Assembly: GCA_947450095.1 (NCBI GenBank)
Contig: CANFUF010000018.1
Span: 1 to 36,609 of the forward strand
Source of the DNA: Roseiflexaceae bacterium
GTDB lineage: Bacteria > Chloroflexota > Chloroflexia > Chloroflexales > Roseiflexaceae
Direction of reading: 5' to 3'
Length of the DNA: 36,609 nt
Shown piece by piece: positions 25,861 to 34,700 of the stretch. The notes under the pieces are model-generated. The model did no database searches. It saw only the letters and a list, made by a program, of their open reading frames with translations, and had not been told where the DNA came from. The position numbers were made by a program, and so were the translations under genes. Within the stretch, counting starts at the first letter, position 1; each line of letters opens with the position of its first letter.

Positions 25861-25876
25861 GACGCATGCATGCGTC
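25861..25876. repeat. Perfect 16-bp palindrome
   Basis: GACGCATGCATGCGTC equals its own reverse complement. It starts 6 nt after the oxidoreductase stop and ends 25 nt before the preferred start of acyltransferase 2. It could be a dimeric-repressor operator for that gene. Confidence 0.6.
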
Positions 25877-25901
25877 ACCTAAACGAATAAGTAGCCAGCC
25901 T

Positions 25902-28643
25902 ATGTCAACGACTTATCACCGCATCCATCAATCCCCATATCAGATTGCCGGGTTGGTTATTTATTTGTGTATCACACTCTATTCCCTCTTTACCCCCCAT
26001 ACAACGACCACTGGCTCACCGAATTTCGTCAATTTTTTGCCACGCGAACAACAAATCGGCCAGACCCGCATGTTCCGCTGGGCCACCCCACACGCCTATA
26101 TCACCGGTGCCATCAGCAACACCGGACCGGCGATTATCACGTATACCGCTACCAGTGCCCAACACCCCCTGCAAATCCAACTCACACTGGGTGATACCCT
26201 CATCGCGACCCACACTATTCAGCCCGATCACTTCCGGGTCTATCACACCCTCGTCACCCTGCCGTGGCAACCAATCACCGCGGAAGCGCACCTTGGGATT
26301 GATGCCATATCCGCCCCGATTGACCCGTTGCACCGCGTGGTGGCCGTCGCAGATTTTGCGGTGCATTCACTTGCACCCATCGTCATTCCCGATTTCCGCA
26401 CCACCGTGCTGTGCTTGGTAGGATTGTTCATCGGCAGTTGCATCAGTGTGTGGGCGTGGCGATTATCGCCGCTCCGCACCGGGTTGTTGCTCTTTGCCCA
26501 TTGCATCATCAGCGTGGTACTCCCACAGTACGAATTCACGCAACTCTTCACGTGGTACACGGTCATGTTTGGCATGGTTGCGCTCACCCCGCTGATTATC
26601 ACGTGGTTGCAATTACCCACCGGGGCGATACCGAATCAGGCCATCAACAATCCCCAAAACGCCCATACATATCGTCCAGACATCGACGGGTTACGGGCAA
26701 TTGCGGTCATGAGTGTGTTGCTGTACCACATATTCCCCGAATATCTGTCTGGGGGATTTATCGGCGTTGATGTCTTTTTTGTGATTTCGGGATATTTAAT
26801 TTCTCAGATTATCATTACGCAAGTAGCCGCCAATCAATTCACCATCCGTGATTTCTATATTCGCCGCGTCCGGCGCATCTTCCCGGCGTTGGGGGTCATG
26901 TTGGTGGTTACGACCATCTTGGCATGGTTGGTCTACCCCTATTCTTTGTGGGTCGACTATGGTCATCAATTATTGGCGGGAGTAGGGTTTGTTTCGAATA
27001 TTTATTCTTACGCGACGATTAATTATTTCGAAGATGTCGTGACCTATCAACCCATATTGCATTTATGGTCACTCGGTGTCGAAGAGCAGTTTTATCTGCT
27101 CTGGCCACTCTTGATTTATGCGGCCTTTCGCTGGCACGCCCGCTTTAGTCATATCGTGATATTGGTGACGTTGTGGTCGTTTGCCAGCAATGTGTTGTTG
27201 ATTCAAGCCTATCCAAATGCGACGTTTTATTTACCAATGATGCGGATTTGGGAGCTAGGCGTGGGCGGCATCATCGCCTATCAGGCCCTCAGTGCCCCCC
27301 ACGCCACCACCACCCGCTGGGTGCGTGCCGAAATCGTGGTCTTGCTAAGTCTGGCGGCGATTGTGGGGAGTGCAGTCTGGTTTGACAACCACACCCTCTT
27401 TCCGGGGTATTGGGCGCTCATCCCCGTCCTCGGCGCGGTTGGAATTGTGCACAGTGCGCCACAGTCACGTATTTTCAAAAAACTGCTCACCACCCAGGTG
27501 ATGGTCTGGATTGGACTGATTAGCTTCCCGTTGTATTTATGGCATTGGCCGATTTTGCAATTCAGCACCTTGTTGTTGACCACCCTCAATACCATCCAAA
27601 AAATCACCGTGCTCGGTATTAGTATCATCTGTGCGGTGATCTCATATCACGTGGTAGAACAACCCATCCGACGCGGACGGTGGCGCCGCATGTCGCCCCT
27701 CGTCATCGTGGCAGTCATGGGACTGATTGGTGCCGGTGGAGCAGTCATCGCCCAAGGTTGGTCGATCCCATTACGCCAGCTCGATCTCGCTGATTCGATT
27801 AATGCCGAGCTCCGTTTACGCCAATACACCGTACCCTGTGATTCGCTCATGCTCCAATCGTTTGCGGGCGATTGTATGACCCGCCGGAGCACGCAACCCG
27901 CCGACAATGAATACATTATTATTGGCGATAGTCATGCCCGCGCCTTGGCATTAGGCTTTATTGACGCTCAATTACCCCATACCGTCACCAGTTTTAGTCG
28001 CAATGCCTGCTTGCCACTGCTTGGTATAGAAGTCTACGAACAACAACAAACCACCCCGATTGGGTGTGATGATGGGCATGGATTTAACCAGATTATTGCG
28101 ATGCTCCGAGCCAATCCCCCTACCAAGCACCGGACTATCTTTGTCGTCGGTCGCTATGGTTTATTTGCCACCCAAGGATTAGATCGTGGTCACGAAAAAT
28201 ACATCCAATTTGCCGGTGCGCGGGTCGATATGCCGAGTAGCGAGCGTTATACGGTGCTCGCACAAACGCTCGATACTACCCTAACACAGCTGACGGAACT
28301 CCCCAACACACAAGTGGTATTTATGCACCAAGTACCTGAGTTCGATTTTCCACCGACGAGTTGCTATTATCATGTCGCCATCCCGTTTATCGCAACCCCA
28401 CCGCAAATTTGTAGCACACCCCGAGCCACCATTGATGCATTTTTTGCGCCCTACAAAACCGCCGTCGCCACCGTGCTGGCACGCTATCCGCGGGTCGCAC
28501 AATATGATCCGATACCGTTGTTTTGTACTGACCGTGATTGTGCCGTGGTCGTCGCTGGTACCCGAATGTACAACGATACCAACCATGTGTCGGTGGCAGG
28601 AGCACACCGCATCGCCGTAGCACTGGCCGCTCAATTCCCCTAA
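25902..28643 (+). CDS. OafA-type membrane O-acyltransferase with SGNH domain, copy 2
   Basis: About 913 aa from ATG 25902. An upstream in-frame GTG (25857) and ATG (25866) exist but would translate the palindrome and fit the paralogues less well. No start has a clear ribosome site. The architecture matches copy 1: an N-terminal anchor and beta-rich segment with QPDHFRVYHTLVTLPWQ; an acyltransferase-3 domain beginning RPDIDGLRAIAVMSVLLYHI with GVDVFFVISGYL and RRVRRIFPAL; and an SGNH domain with IGDSHARAL and NDTNHVSVAGA. It is predicted to O-acylate a surface glycan. A decayed R-M fragment follows downstream. Confidence 0.9.
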   Translation: MSTTYHRIHQSPYQIAGLVIYLCITLYSLFTPHTTTTGSPNFVNFLPREQQIGQTRMFRWATPHAYITGAISNTGPAIITYTATSAQHPLQIQLTLGDTLIATHTIQPDHFRVYHTLVTLPWQPITAEAHLGIDAISAPIDPLHRVVAVADFAVHSLAPIVIPDFRTTVLCLVGLFIGSCISVWAWRLSPLRTGLLLFAHCIISVVLPQYEFTQLFTWYTVMFGMVALTPLIITWLQLPTGAIPNQAINNPQNAHTYRPDIDGLRAIAVMSVLLYHIFPEYLSGGFIGVDVFFVISGYLISQIIITQVAANQFTIRDFYIRRVRRIFPALGVMLVVTTILAWLVYPYSLWVDYGHQLLAGVGFVSNIYSYATINYFEDVVTYQPILHLWSLGVEEQFYLLWPLLIYAAFRWHARFSHIVILVTLWSFASNVLLIQAYPNATFYLPMMRIWELGVGGIIAYQALSAPHATTTRWVRAEIVVLLSLAAIVGSAVWFDNHTLFPGYWALIPVLGAVGIVHSAPQSRIFKKLLTTQVMVWIGLISFPLYLWHWPILQFSTLLLTTLNTIQKITVLGISIICAVISYHVVEQPIRRGRWRRMSPLVIVAVMGLIGAGGAVIAQGWSIPLRQLDLADSINAELRLRQYTVPCDSLMLQSFAGDCMTRRSTQPADNEYIIIGDSHARALALGFIDAQLPHTVTSFSRNACLPLLGIEVYEQQQTTPIGCDDGHGFNQIIAMLRANPPTKHRTIFVVGRYGLFATQGLDRGHEKYIQFAGARVDMPSSERYTVLAQTLDTTLTQLTELPNTQVVFMHQVPEFDFPPTSCYYHVAIPFIATPPQICSTPRATIDAFFAPYKTAVATVLARYPRVAQYDPIPLFCTDRDCAVVVAGTRMYNDTNHVSVAGAHRIAVALAAQFP

Positions 28644-28666
28644 ATCACACGGTACCATAGACAACA

Positions 28667-28692
28667 CCCACACGATCAAATGATGGTGTGGG
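28667..28692 (+). terminator. Weak hairpin after acyltransferase 2
   Basis: CCCACAC (28667-28673) pairs with GTGTGGG (28686-28692) around a 12-nt loop, without a U-run. It immediately precedes the TATAAT of the R-M remnant. Confidence 0.35.
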
Positions 28693-28695
28693 AAA

Positions 28696-28862
28696 TGATA
28701 TAATGAAAATGATTCGACAATTATTACATAAAAAGGTCTGCACCACGTATTTCAACGATATTTGTGCCAAATACCGTGCCATTTCATGCGCTGAGCGCAA
28801 CAAAGGCGATTGTAGCGAATGACTGCTGCTGGACTACCTGCGCACCGCCACCAAATACACCA
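28696..28862 (+). pseudogene. Decayed 5' end of a Type ISP R-M gene, with its promoter
   Basis: This stretch aligns with 31742-31910, the promoter and first ~40 codons of the R-M gene. It keeps the extended -10 TGATATAAT (28696-28704), the leader CGACAATTATTAC and AAAAGGT. The start codon is ACG (28745-28747). The next codons read YFNDICAKYRAISCAERNKG against QFNDILDKYRAISFSERNKG in the intact gene. TGA stops the frame at 28820-28822, and homology continues in LLDYLRT. Weak similarity may extend to about 28950, up to acyltransferase 3. It is a remnant, not a gene, and accounts for most of the 328-nt gap between acyltransferases 2 and 3. Confidence 0.85.
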
Positions 28863-28971
28863 CTGACGTTGCGCCTGTCTCGTTATCGCATACACCTAAG
28901 AGATTTTTACACGCAACGCCCAGCTACGGTGGCACACAATAGTATTGCGTTACGCACATCAAGAATTTGTC

Positions 28972-31692
28972 ATGACAAAAAAACTCCACTTGTGGTTCAG
29001 TCTACTATTCATTGCGCTAGGGTATATATTATTTGGTACCACAACACTCCCTCCCTATGTCGTTAATATTCGCGACAACAGTAGCCTAATTGGTTTTTTT
29101 GCCATCGCACATCAACCACAGCGTGAAGGCGAGTTACGTTGGGCCATGCCTGGCGCCCAAATCATTGTGCCCCAACGTATCGTCGGCCTCGTGATGATTG
29201 ACTCTGTAGCGACAGCAGCCCAACAACCAACCACCCTCACATTGACGAGTAATCAACACCCGATTGCCACCTATGTGGTGCAACCAAATCAATTCCGGGT
29301 ATATCACATTCTCGCGAATATTCCCTGGCAATTCGCTAATGCGCAGACGCAAATCACCTTCAATGGTAACCCAGTAATCCATACGAGCGAACGGACACAG
29401 ACCGTTGCGCTAAGCCAATTTCGCATTCACGCATATACACGCGCGATGCTCCCCAACATAACCATCTGGCCAGTCATCGCCATTGTGTTGCTCACCATCA
29501 TGAGTTGGTATATATGGAAACAGACGCCGCGTGCAATTATCTCCCTCTATGCCTGCCACAGTATCAGTATGATCCTAATCTGGTGGCGCGTAGGGTTACC
29601 CCATTGGTTGCTCCCGTGGTATGCATTAGGTGTCGCAGCCTATGCCGTAATCCCCTGGATTGGTGATCGCCTGCACCTCGCGACACCCCCAACGGAGACG
29701 CCACCACCGCATCATTACCGTAGCGATATCGATGGATTACGCGCCATTGCCGTACTTGCCGTGGTGCTCTATCACTTCTTCCCTGCACAATTACCCGGTG
29801 GGTATGTGGGAGTCGATGTCTTTTTTGTGATTTCAGGGTATTTAATTACCCAAATCATTTTGGGTAAATTAGTCACCCAGCAATGGCGCATTGCAGATTT
29901 TTATGTGCGGCGTATCCGACGGATTTTCCCTGCCGTTACCGTTATGTTACTCATGACGATTGGGGTGGGGTGGTTCTTTTTTGTCGGCACAGAATGGCAA
30001 GAACTGGGGCGCCATGTCGTAGCGGGGGTCGGTTTTTTTTCGAATATTTTTCTTTATAGCGACATCAACTATTTCAACGCCGATACCACCTACAAACCAT
30101 TACTCCATCTTTGGTCGTTGGGGGTCGAAGAGCAATTTTACATTGTCTGGCCCATCGCACTGGCCGTCGCCTATCGGCAGCGCCGCAACCTCGGCTATTT
30201 GATGGTGGGCAGCGTATTGCTCTCGTTTATCAGCAATATCATGCTCGTGGCCCGTGACCCCGATGCAGCGTTTTATTTGCCGTTTACCCGCATGTGGGAA
30301 TTAGCTATCGGCGGGCTCCTCGCATTACGAGCGCTGACACCGCATACGCCACTCACCACCAATCAAAAACACACCCTTTCGGTGATTGGCCTGATTGCCA
30401 TCATCGCCAGTTGCTATTTTTTTGACCAAACTCTTTTATTCCCTGGCTATTGGGCGCTCATCCCAGTCATTGGCGCCACCGTACTCATCGCCGCCGGACC
30501 CGATGGCTTCATCAACACCCAACTCTTGGCCCGCAGACCTATGGTGTTGATTGGCTTAATCAGCTTCCCGTTGTATCTCTGGCACTGGCCGGTATTGCGT
30601 TTTGGAAGCTTATTGATAGAGCTAGAAAGCATCACCCTGCCACAGAAGGTGCTGTTGATTGCCCTGAGTGTCGGTTTGGCAATCCTTTCGTATCTCTGTG
30701 TCGAAAAACCACTCCGGCACGGGCGCCGGAGTCACATACCACCACTGGCAATTTTGGCAACCACAGTGATGGTAGGGATTATTGGGATAAGTATGGCCTA
30801 TGGCTGGTGGAATTCACACAACAGTAATCTTGCAGATAGTGTCGCCAGCCAACAAGCCAGAGCCCAAATCGTCCCATGTACGACGCTGCTCGACCAGCCA
30901 TTTGCAGGCATCTGCTTCCACCACACCAGCCCACAATCCACGGGGAGCGATTACATTATTGTCGGTGATAGCCACGCCTATCAACTGACATTGGGGTTAG
31001 TTGATAATCAAGAGCCTCATACGGTAACTTCTTTTAGTCGGCCCGGCTGTTATGCCGCGGTAGGGATTGATTTTTATATTGATTATAAGGAAAACTATCA
31101 AACACCATGGGGGTGTGAAGAGCAAGGCTTCGCTGGGGTATTTAGTATGCTCGCAACCCAATCCAGCGCTCGCCACCGTACCATTTTCGTGCTTGGGCGG
31201 TATAGCGTTATCCAAACCCACAGTCACAACGCAAGCGATACCCGGCATTGGTATCTCCAACTTGCCGGACCACGCCAAGAACTTAATGACCAGCAACGGG
31301 CAACGGTACTCGCCGATGCACTCGACGAAACATTACGGCGCTTGAGTGCGCTCCCCAATACCACCGTCGTTTTGGTACAACAAGTCCCTGAGCTCGATTT
31401 TGCGCCCAAGCAATGTTATTACAATCCCCTACGGGCGTTGTCACACAGTACGATGACCTGCACCACGACCCAAGCATCGGTTACGCAGTTTTTTGCGTCA
31501 TACAAAGCGGCACTGGCCCCGGTATTGGCACGACTGCCGGCCGTAAAAGTGTATGATCCGCTGCCGTTGTTTTGTGATGGTACGACCTGTGCGGCCCTCG
31601 ATACAACCCACTTTTGGTATAACGATGCCACCCACATTTCCATTGCCGGGGCGCAACGAATTGCCGCTGACCTGTATACACGCTTCCCGTGA
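28972..31692 (+). CDS. OafA-type membrane O-acyltransferase with SGNH domain, copy 3
   Basis: About 906 aa from ATG 28972 (MTKKLHLWFSLLFIALGYIL). An in-frame TTG nine codons earlier is less likely. It has the same three parts as copies 1 and 2: an N-terminal anchor and beta-rich module with QPNQFRVYHILANIPWQ; an acyltransferase-3 domain with RSDIDGLRAIAVLAVVLYHF, GVDVFFVISGYL and RRIRRIFPAV; and an SGNH domain with VGDSHAYQL and NDATHISIAGA. A T8 run (30033-30040) inside the coding sequence is a possible slippage site. The gene is flanked by direct copies of the R-M 5' region, so it may have arrived by insertion or by duplication of an acyltransferase/R-M unit. Its promoter may be the leftover R-M promoter. 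Confidence 0.9.
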   Translation: MTKKLHLWFSLLFIALGYILFGTTTLPPYVVNIRDNSSLIGFFAIAHQPQREGELRWAMPGAQIIVPQRIVGLVMIDSVATAAQQPTTLTLTSNQHPIATYVVQPNQFRVYHILANIPWQFANAQTQITFNGNPVIHTSERTQTVALSQFRIHAYTRAMLPNITIWPVIAIVLLTIMSWYIWKQTPRAIISLYACHSISMILIWWRVGLPHWLLPWYALGVAAYAVIPWIGDRLHLATPPTETPPPHHYRSDIDGLRAIAVLAVVLYHFFPAQLPGGYVGVDVFFVISGYLITQIILGKLVTQQWRIADFYVRRIRRIFPAVTVMLLMTIGVGWFFFVGTEWQELGRHVVAGVGFFSNIFLYSDINYFNADTTYKPLLHLWSLGVEEQFYIVWPIALAVAYRQRRNLGYLMVGSVLLSFISNIMLVARDPDAAFYLPFTRMWELAIGGLLALRALTPHTPLTTNQKHTLSVIGLIAIIASCYFFDQTLLFPGYWALIPVIGATVLIAAGPDGFINTQLLARRPMVLIGLISFPLYLWHWPVLRFGSLLIELESITLPQKVLLIALSVGLAILSYLCVEKPLRHGRRSHIPPLAILATTVMVGIIGISMAYGWWNSHNSNLADSVASQQARAQIVPCTTLLDQPFAGICFHHTSPQSTGSDYIIVGDSHAYQLTLGLVDNQEPHTVTSFSRPGCYAAVGIDFYIDYKENYQTPWGCEEQGFAGVFSMLATQSSARHRTIFVLGRYSVIQTHSHNASDTRHWYLQLAGPRQELNDQQRATVLADALDETLRRLSALPNTTVVLVQQVPELDFAPKQCYYNPLRALSHSTMTCTTTQASVTQFFASYKAALAPVLARLPAVKVYDPLPLFCDGTTCAALDTTHFWYNDATHISIAGAQRIAADLYTRFP

Positions 31693-31741
31693 TGCGCCGC
31701 GTAGGGTAGCAACGTGATGGGAGTGAGTTATTGGGCAGTGA

Positions 31742-31750
31742 TGCTATAAT
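31742..31750 (+). promoter_or_regulatory. Extended -10 promoter of the Type ISP gene
   Basis: TGCTATAAT is a TGn-TATAAT extended -10, about 45 nt before the ATG, with no convincing -35. The downstream leader has CGACAATTATTAC (shared with the decayed copy) and AAAAGG as ribosome site. Confidence 0.6.
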
Positions 31751-31794
31751 ACAAATCCACCCGACAATTATTACGTAATCAAAAGGTTTGCACC

Positions 31795-34700
31795 ATGCAA
31801 TTCAATGATATTTTGGACAAATACCGCGCTATTTCATTCTCTGAACGCAACAAAGGTGACCGATTCGAGCGCTTGATGCTGGCCTACCTGCGCACCGACC
31901 CCAGATATAAGGATGAATTTTCCCACGTCTGGTTGTGGCGCGACTTCCCCGGGCGGGCCGCGCTGGGTGGGAGCGACACGGGCATCGACCTCGTCGCACA
32001 GACCCATGCCGGCGATTACTGGGCCATCCAGTGCAAATGTTTTGATGCCGACACCAGCATCGAAAAGGGCATGGTCGATTCGTTTCTCGCCACCTCGAGC
32101 CGTAGTTTTGCCATGCCAGACGGCACCACGCACCGCTTTGCCCAACGCCTGTGGATTTCGACCACCAATCACTGGTCGAGCAACGCCACCGAAGCCATCA
32201 AAAACCAACATCCCCCCGTTACCCGTGTCAACTTGACCGATTTAATCGAAGCACCAGTTGATTGGTCAAAGCTCGACGCCAATATGCATGGCAGCGTCGC
32301 CCAACGCCCCAAAAAGAGCGTCCGCCCCCATCAACAAGATGCCATCAGCAACGCCGTACATCACTTCGCGCAGGCCGACCGTGGCAAATTGATTATGGCC
32401 TGTGGTACCGGCAAAACCTTTACCGCCCTGCGGTTGGCCGAGGCCCAGACCAACCAGAATGGGCTGATTCTTTTTTTGGTGCCCTCAATTGCGCTCCTCG
32501 GGCAATCGCTCCGTGAATGGGCCGCCGATGCCACAATGCCCATCCATCCCATTTGTATCTGCTCGGATCCGGCCATCACCCAAGTCAAAAAAAAGAGCGA
32601 CGACGATGCCGATTTGTTTAGCGTCGTCGATTTGGCCTACCCGGCCTCGACCAATGTCGACAGCATCGTGGCGCAGTTTCGCCGCCGCGCCCACGGCAAT
32701 CACCCCGGCATGACGGTGGTTTTTTCGACCTATCAGTCGATTGATGTGATTGCCACCGCTCAAAAGCGCCTGCAACACGAGTTGCCCCAATTTGGGCGCT
32801 TCGACCTCATCATCTGCGACGAAGCCCACCGCACCACCGGCGTGGCGCTCGAAAACAAAGAAAAAACCGGTTACGACGAATCACATTTCATCCGCATCCA
32901 CGACGATACCTTCATTGCTGGCGCCAAGCGCGTCTATATGACCGCCACGCCCCGTTTGTTTAGCGATGAAGCCAAAAGCAAAGCCAAAGAAGCCGACGCC
33001 ATCCTCTGCTCGATGGACGACGAGCGCCTCTATGGGAGCGAAATGTATCGCATCGGCTTCGGCGAAGCGGTCGAACGCGACCTGCTCACCGACTACAAAG
33101 TCCTGATTTTGACCGTCAGTGAAGCCACCATCCCCGCTCACATGCAAACCCTGCTCGGCAACAATCAATACGAAATCGCCGGCGATGATGCCCTCAAATT
33201 GATGGGCTGTGTCAACGCCTTGTCGAAGCAAATCGTCGGCGACAACGGCACCATCGCCGCAACAGACCCCGAGCCGATGCGGCGGGCCGTGGCGTTTTGT
33301 GCCAGCATCAAGGCCTCCAAAGCCATCACCGAAATGTTCGACCAGGTATCGCACGACTACATTGCCAGCCTGCCCGCCACCCAGCAAGCCAAACTCATTG
33401 CCATCGACGCCGACCATATCGACGGTAGCATGAATGCCCCCAAACGCGACGAATTGCTGAGTTGGCTCAAAGCCGATAGCGCGCAGCCCGAATGCCGTAT
33501 GCTCACCAACGTCAGATGTCTGAGCGAGGGCGTCGATGTGCCCTCACTCGACGCCGTGCTCTTTCTGTCGGCCCGCAACTCGCAGGTCGACGTGGTGCAA
33601 TCGGTGGGGCGGGTGATGCGCAAGGCCCCCGGCAAAAAATACGGCTATATCATCATCCCCATCGTGGTGCCCAGCAACGTCGAACCCGAGGTGGCCCTCA
33701 ACGACAACGAACGCTTCAAAGTGGTCTGGACGGTGCTCAACGCCCTACGCGCCCACGACGACCGCTTCAATGCCACCATCAACAAAATCGAGTTGAATAA
33801 AACGTTGCCGGACAAGATTAAGGTCGTCGGTATCGGATCTGGTGAGCATTCAAGCAAAACCAGCGAAACCAAAGCCATCTATGGTAGCCAATTGACAATG
33901 CGTTTCGATGAACTGCAGGATGCCATTTTCGCCCGCATGGTGCAAAAAGTAGGTGATCGGCGTTATTGGGAGCAATGGGCCAAAAACGTGGCCGACATCG
34001 CCGAGCGCCAAGTCGAGCGCATTACCCGCATGGTGAGCACCAATACGCGCCACAGCCAGGTCTTTGCCCAATTCCTCAAGGGCTTGCAGTCAAACATCAA
34101 CCCTAGTATCAACCAAGCCCAAGCCATCGAAATGCTGTCGCAACACATCATCACGCGGCCGGTCTTCGAGGCCTTGTTTGAGGGCTATTCGTTCATCAAA
34201 AGCAACCCCATCTCGCAGTCGATGCAGACCATGCTCGACCTGCTCGAAGACCAGACGGTGGCCGCCGACAACGAGGCCCTGCAAAAGTTCTACGAGTCGG
34301 TGCGCATGCGGGCTGCCGGCATCGACAACGCCGCTGGCAAGCAACGCATCATCATCGAGCTCTACGACAAGTTTTTCAAAACCGCCTTCCCCAAAATGGT
34401 CGAGCAGCTGGGCATCGTTTATACGCCGGTCGAAGTCGTCGACTTCATCATTCGTTCCGTCGACGACGTGCTCACACAAGAATTCGGCCAGAGCCTGAGC
34501 GACGAGGCGGTGCACATCCTCGACCCATTCACCGGCACCGGCACCTTTATCACGCGCCTGCTCCAGAGCGGCCTGATCCGACCGGCCGACATGCTCCGCA
34601 AATACCAGCACGAAATCCACGCCAACGAGTTGGTGCTCCTAGCCTACTACATTGCGGCAGTCAACATCGAAAACGCATTCCACGACGTCACCAGTAGCAC

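Noticed and set aside
31834-32211. Minus-strand reading frame opposite the R-M nuclease domain
   Set aside because: It lies fully within the conserved nuclease coding sequence and shows no independent signals.
32587-32594. A8 run in the helicase part of the R-M gene as a second phase switch
   Set aside because: The frame is intact across it and nothing else suggests variation; ordinary Lys-codon run.
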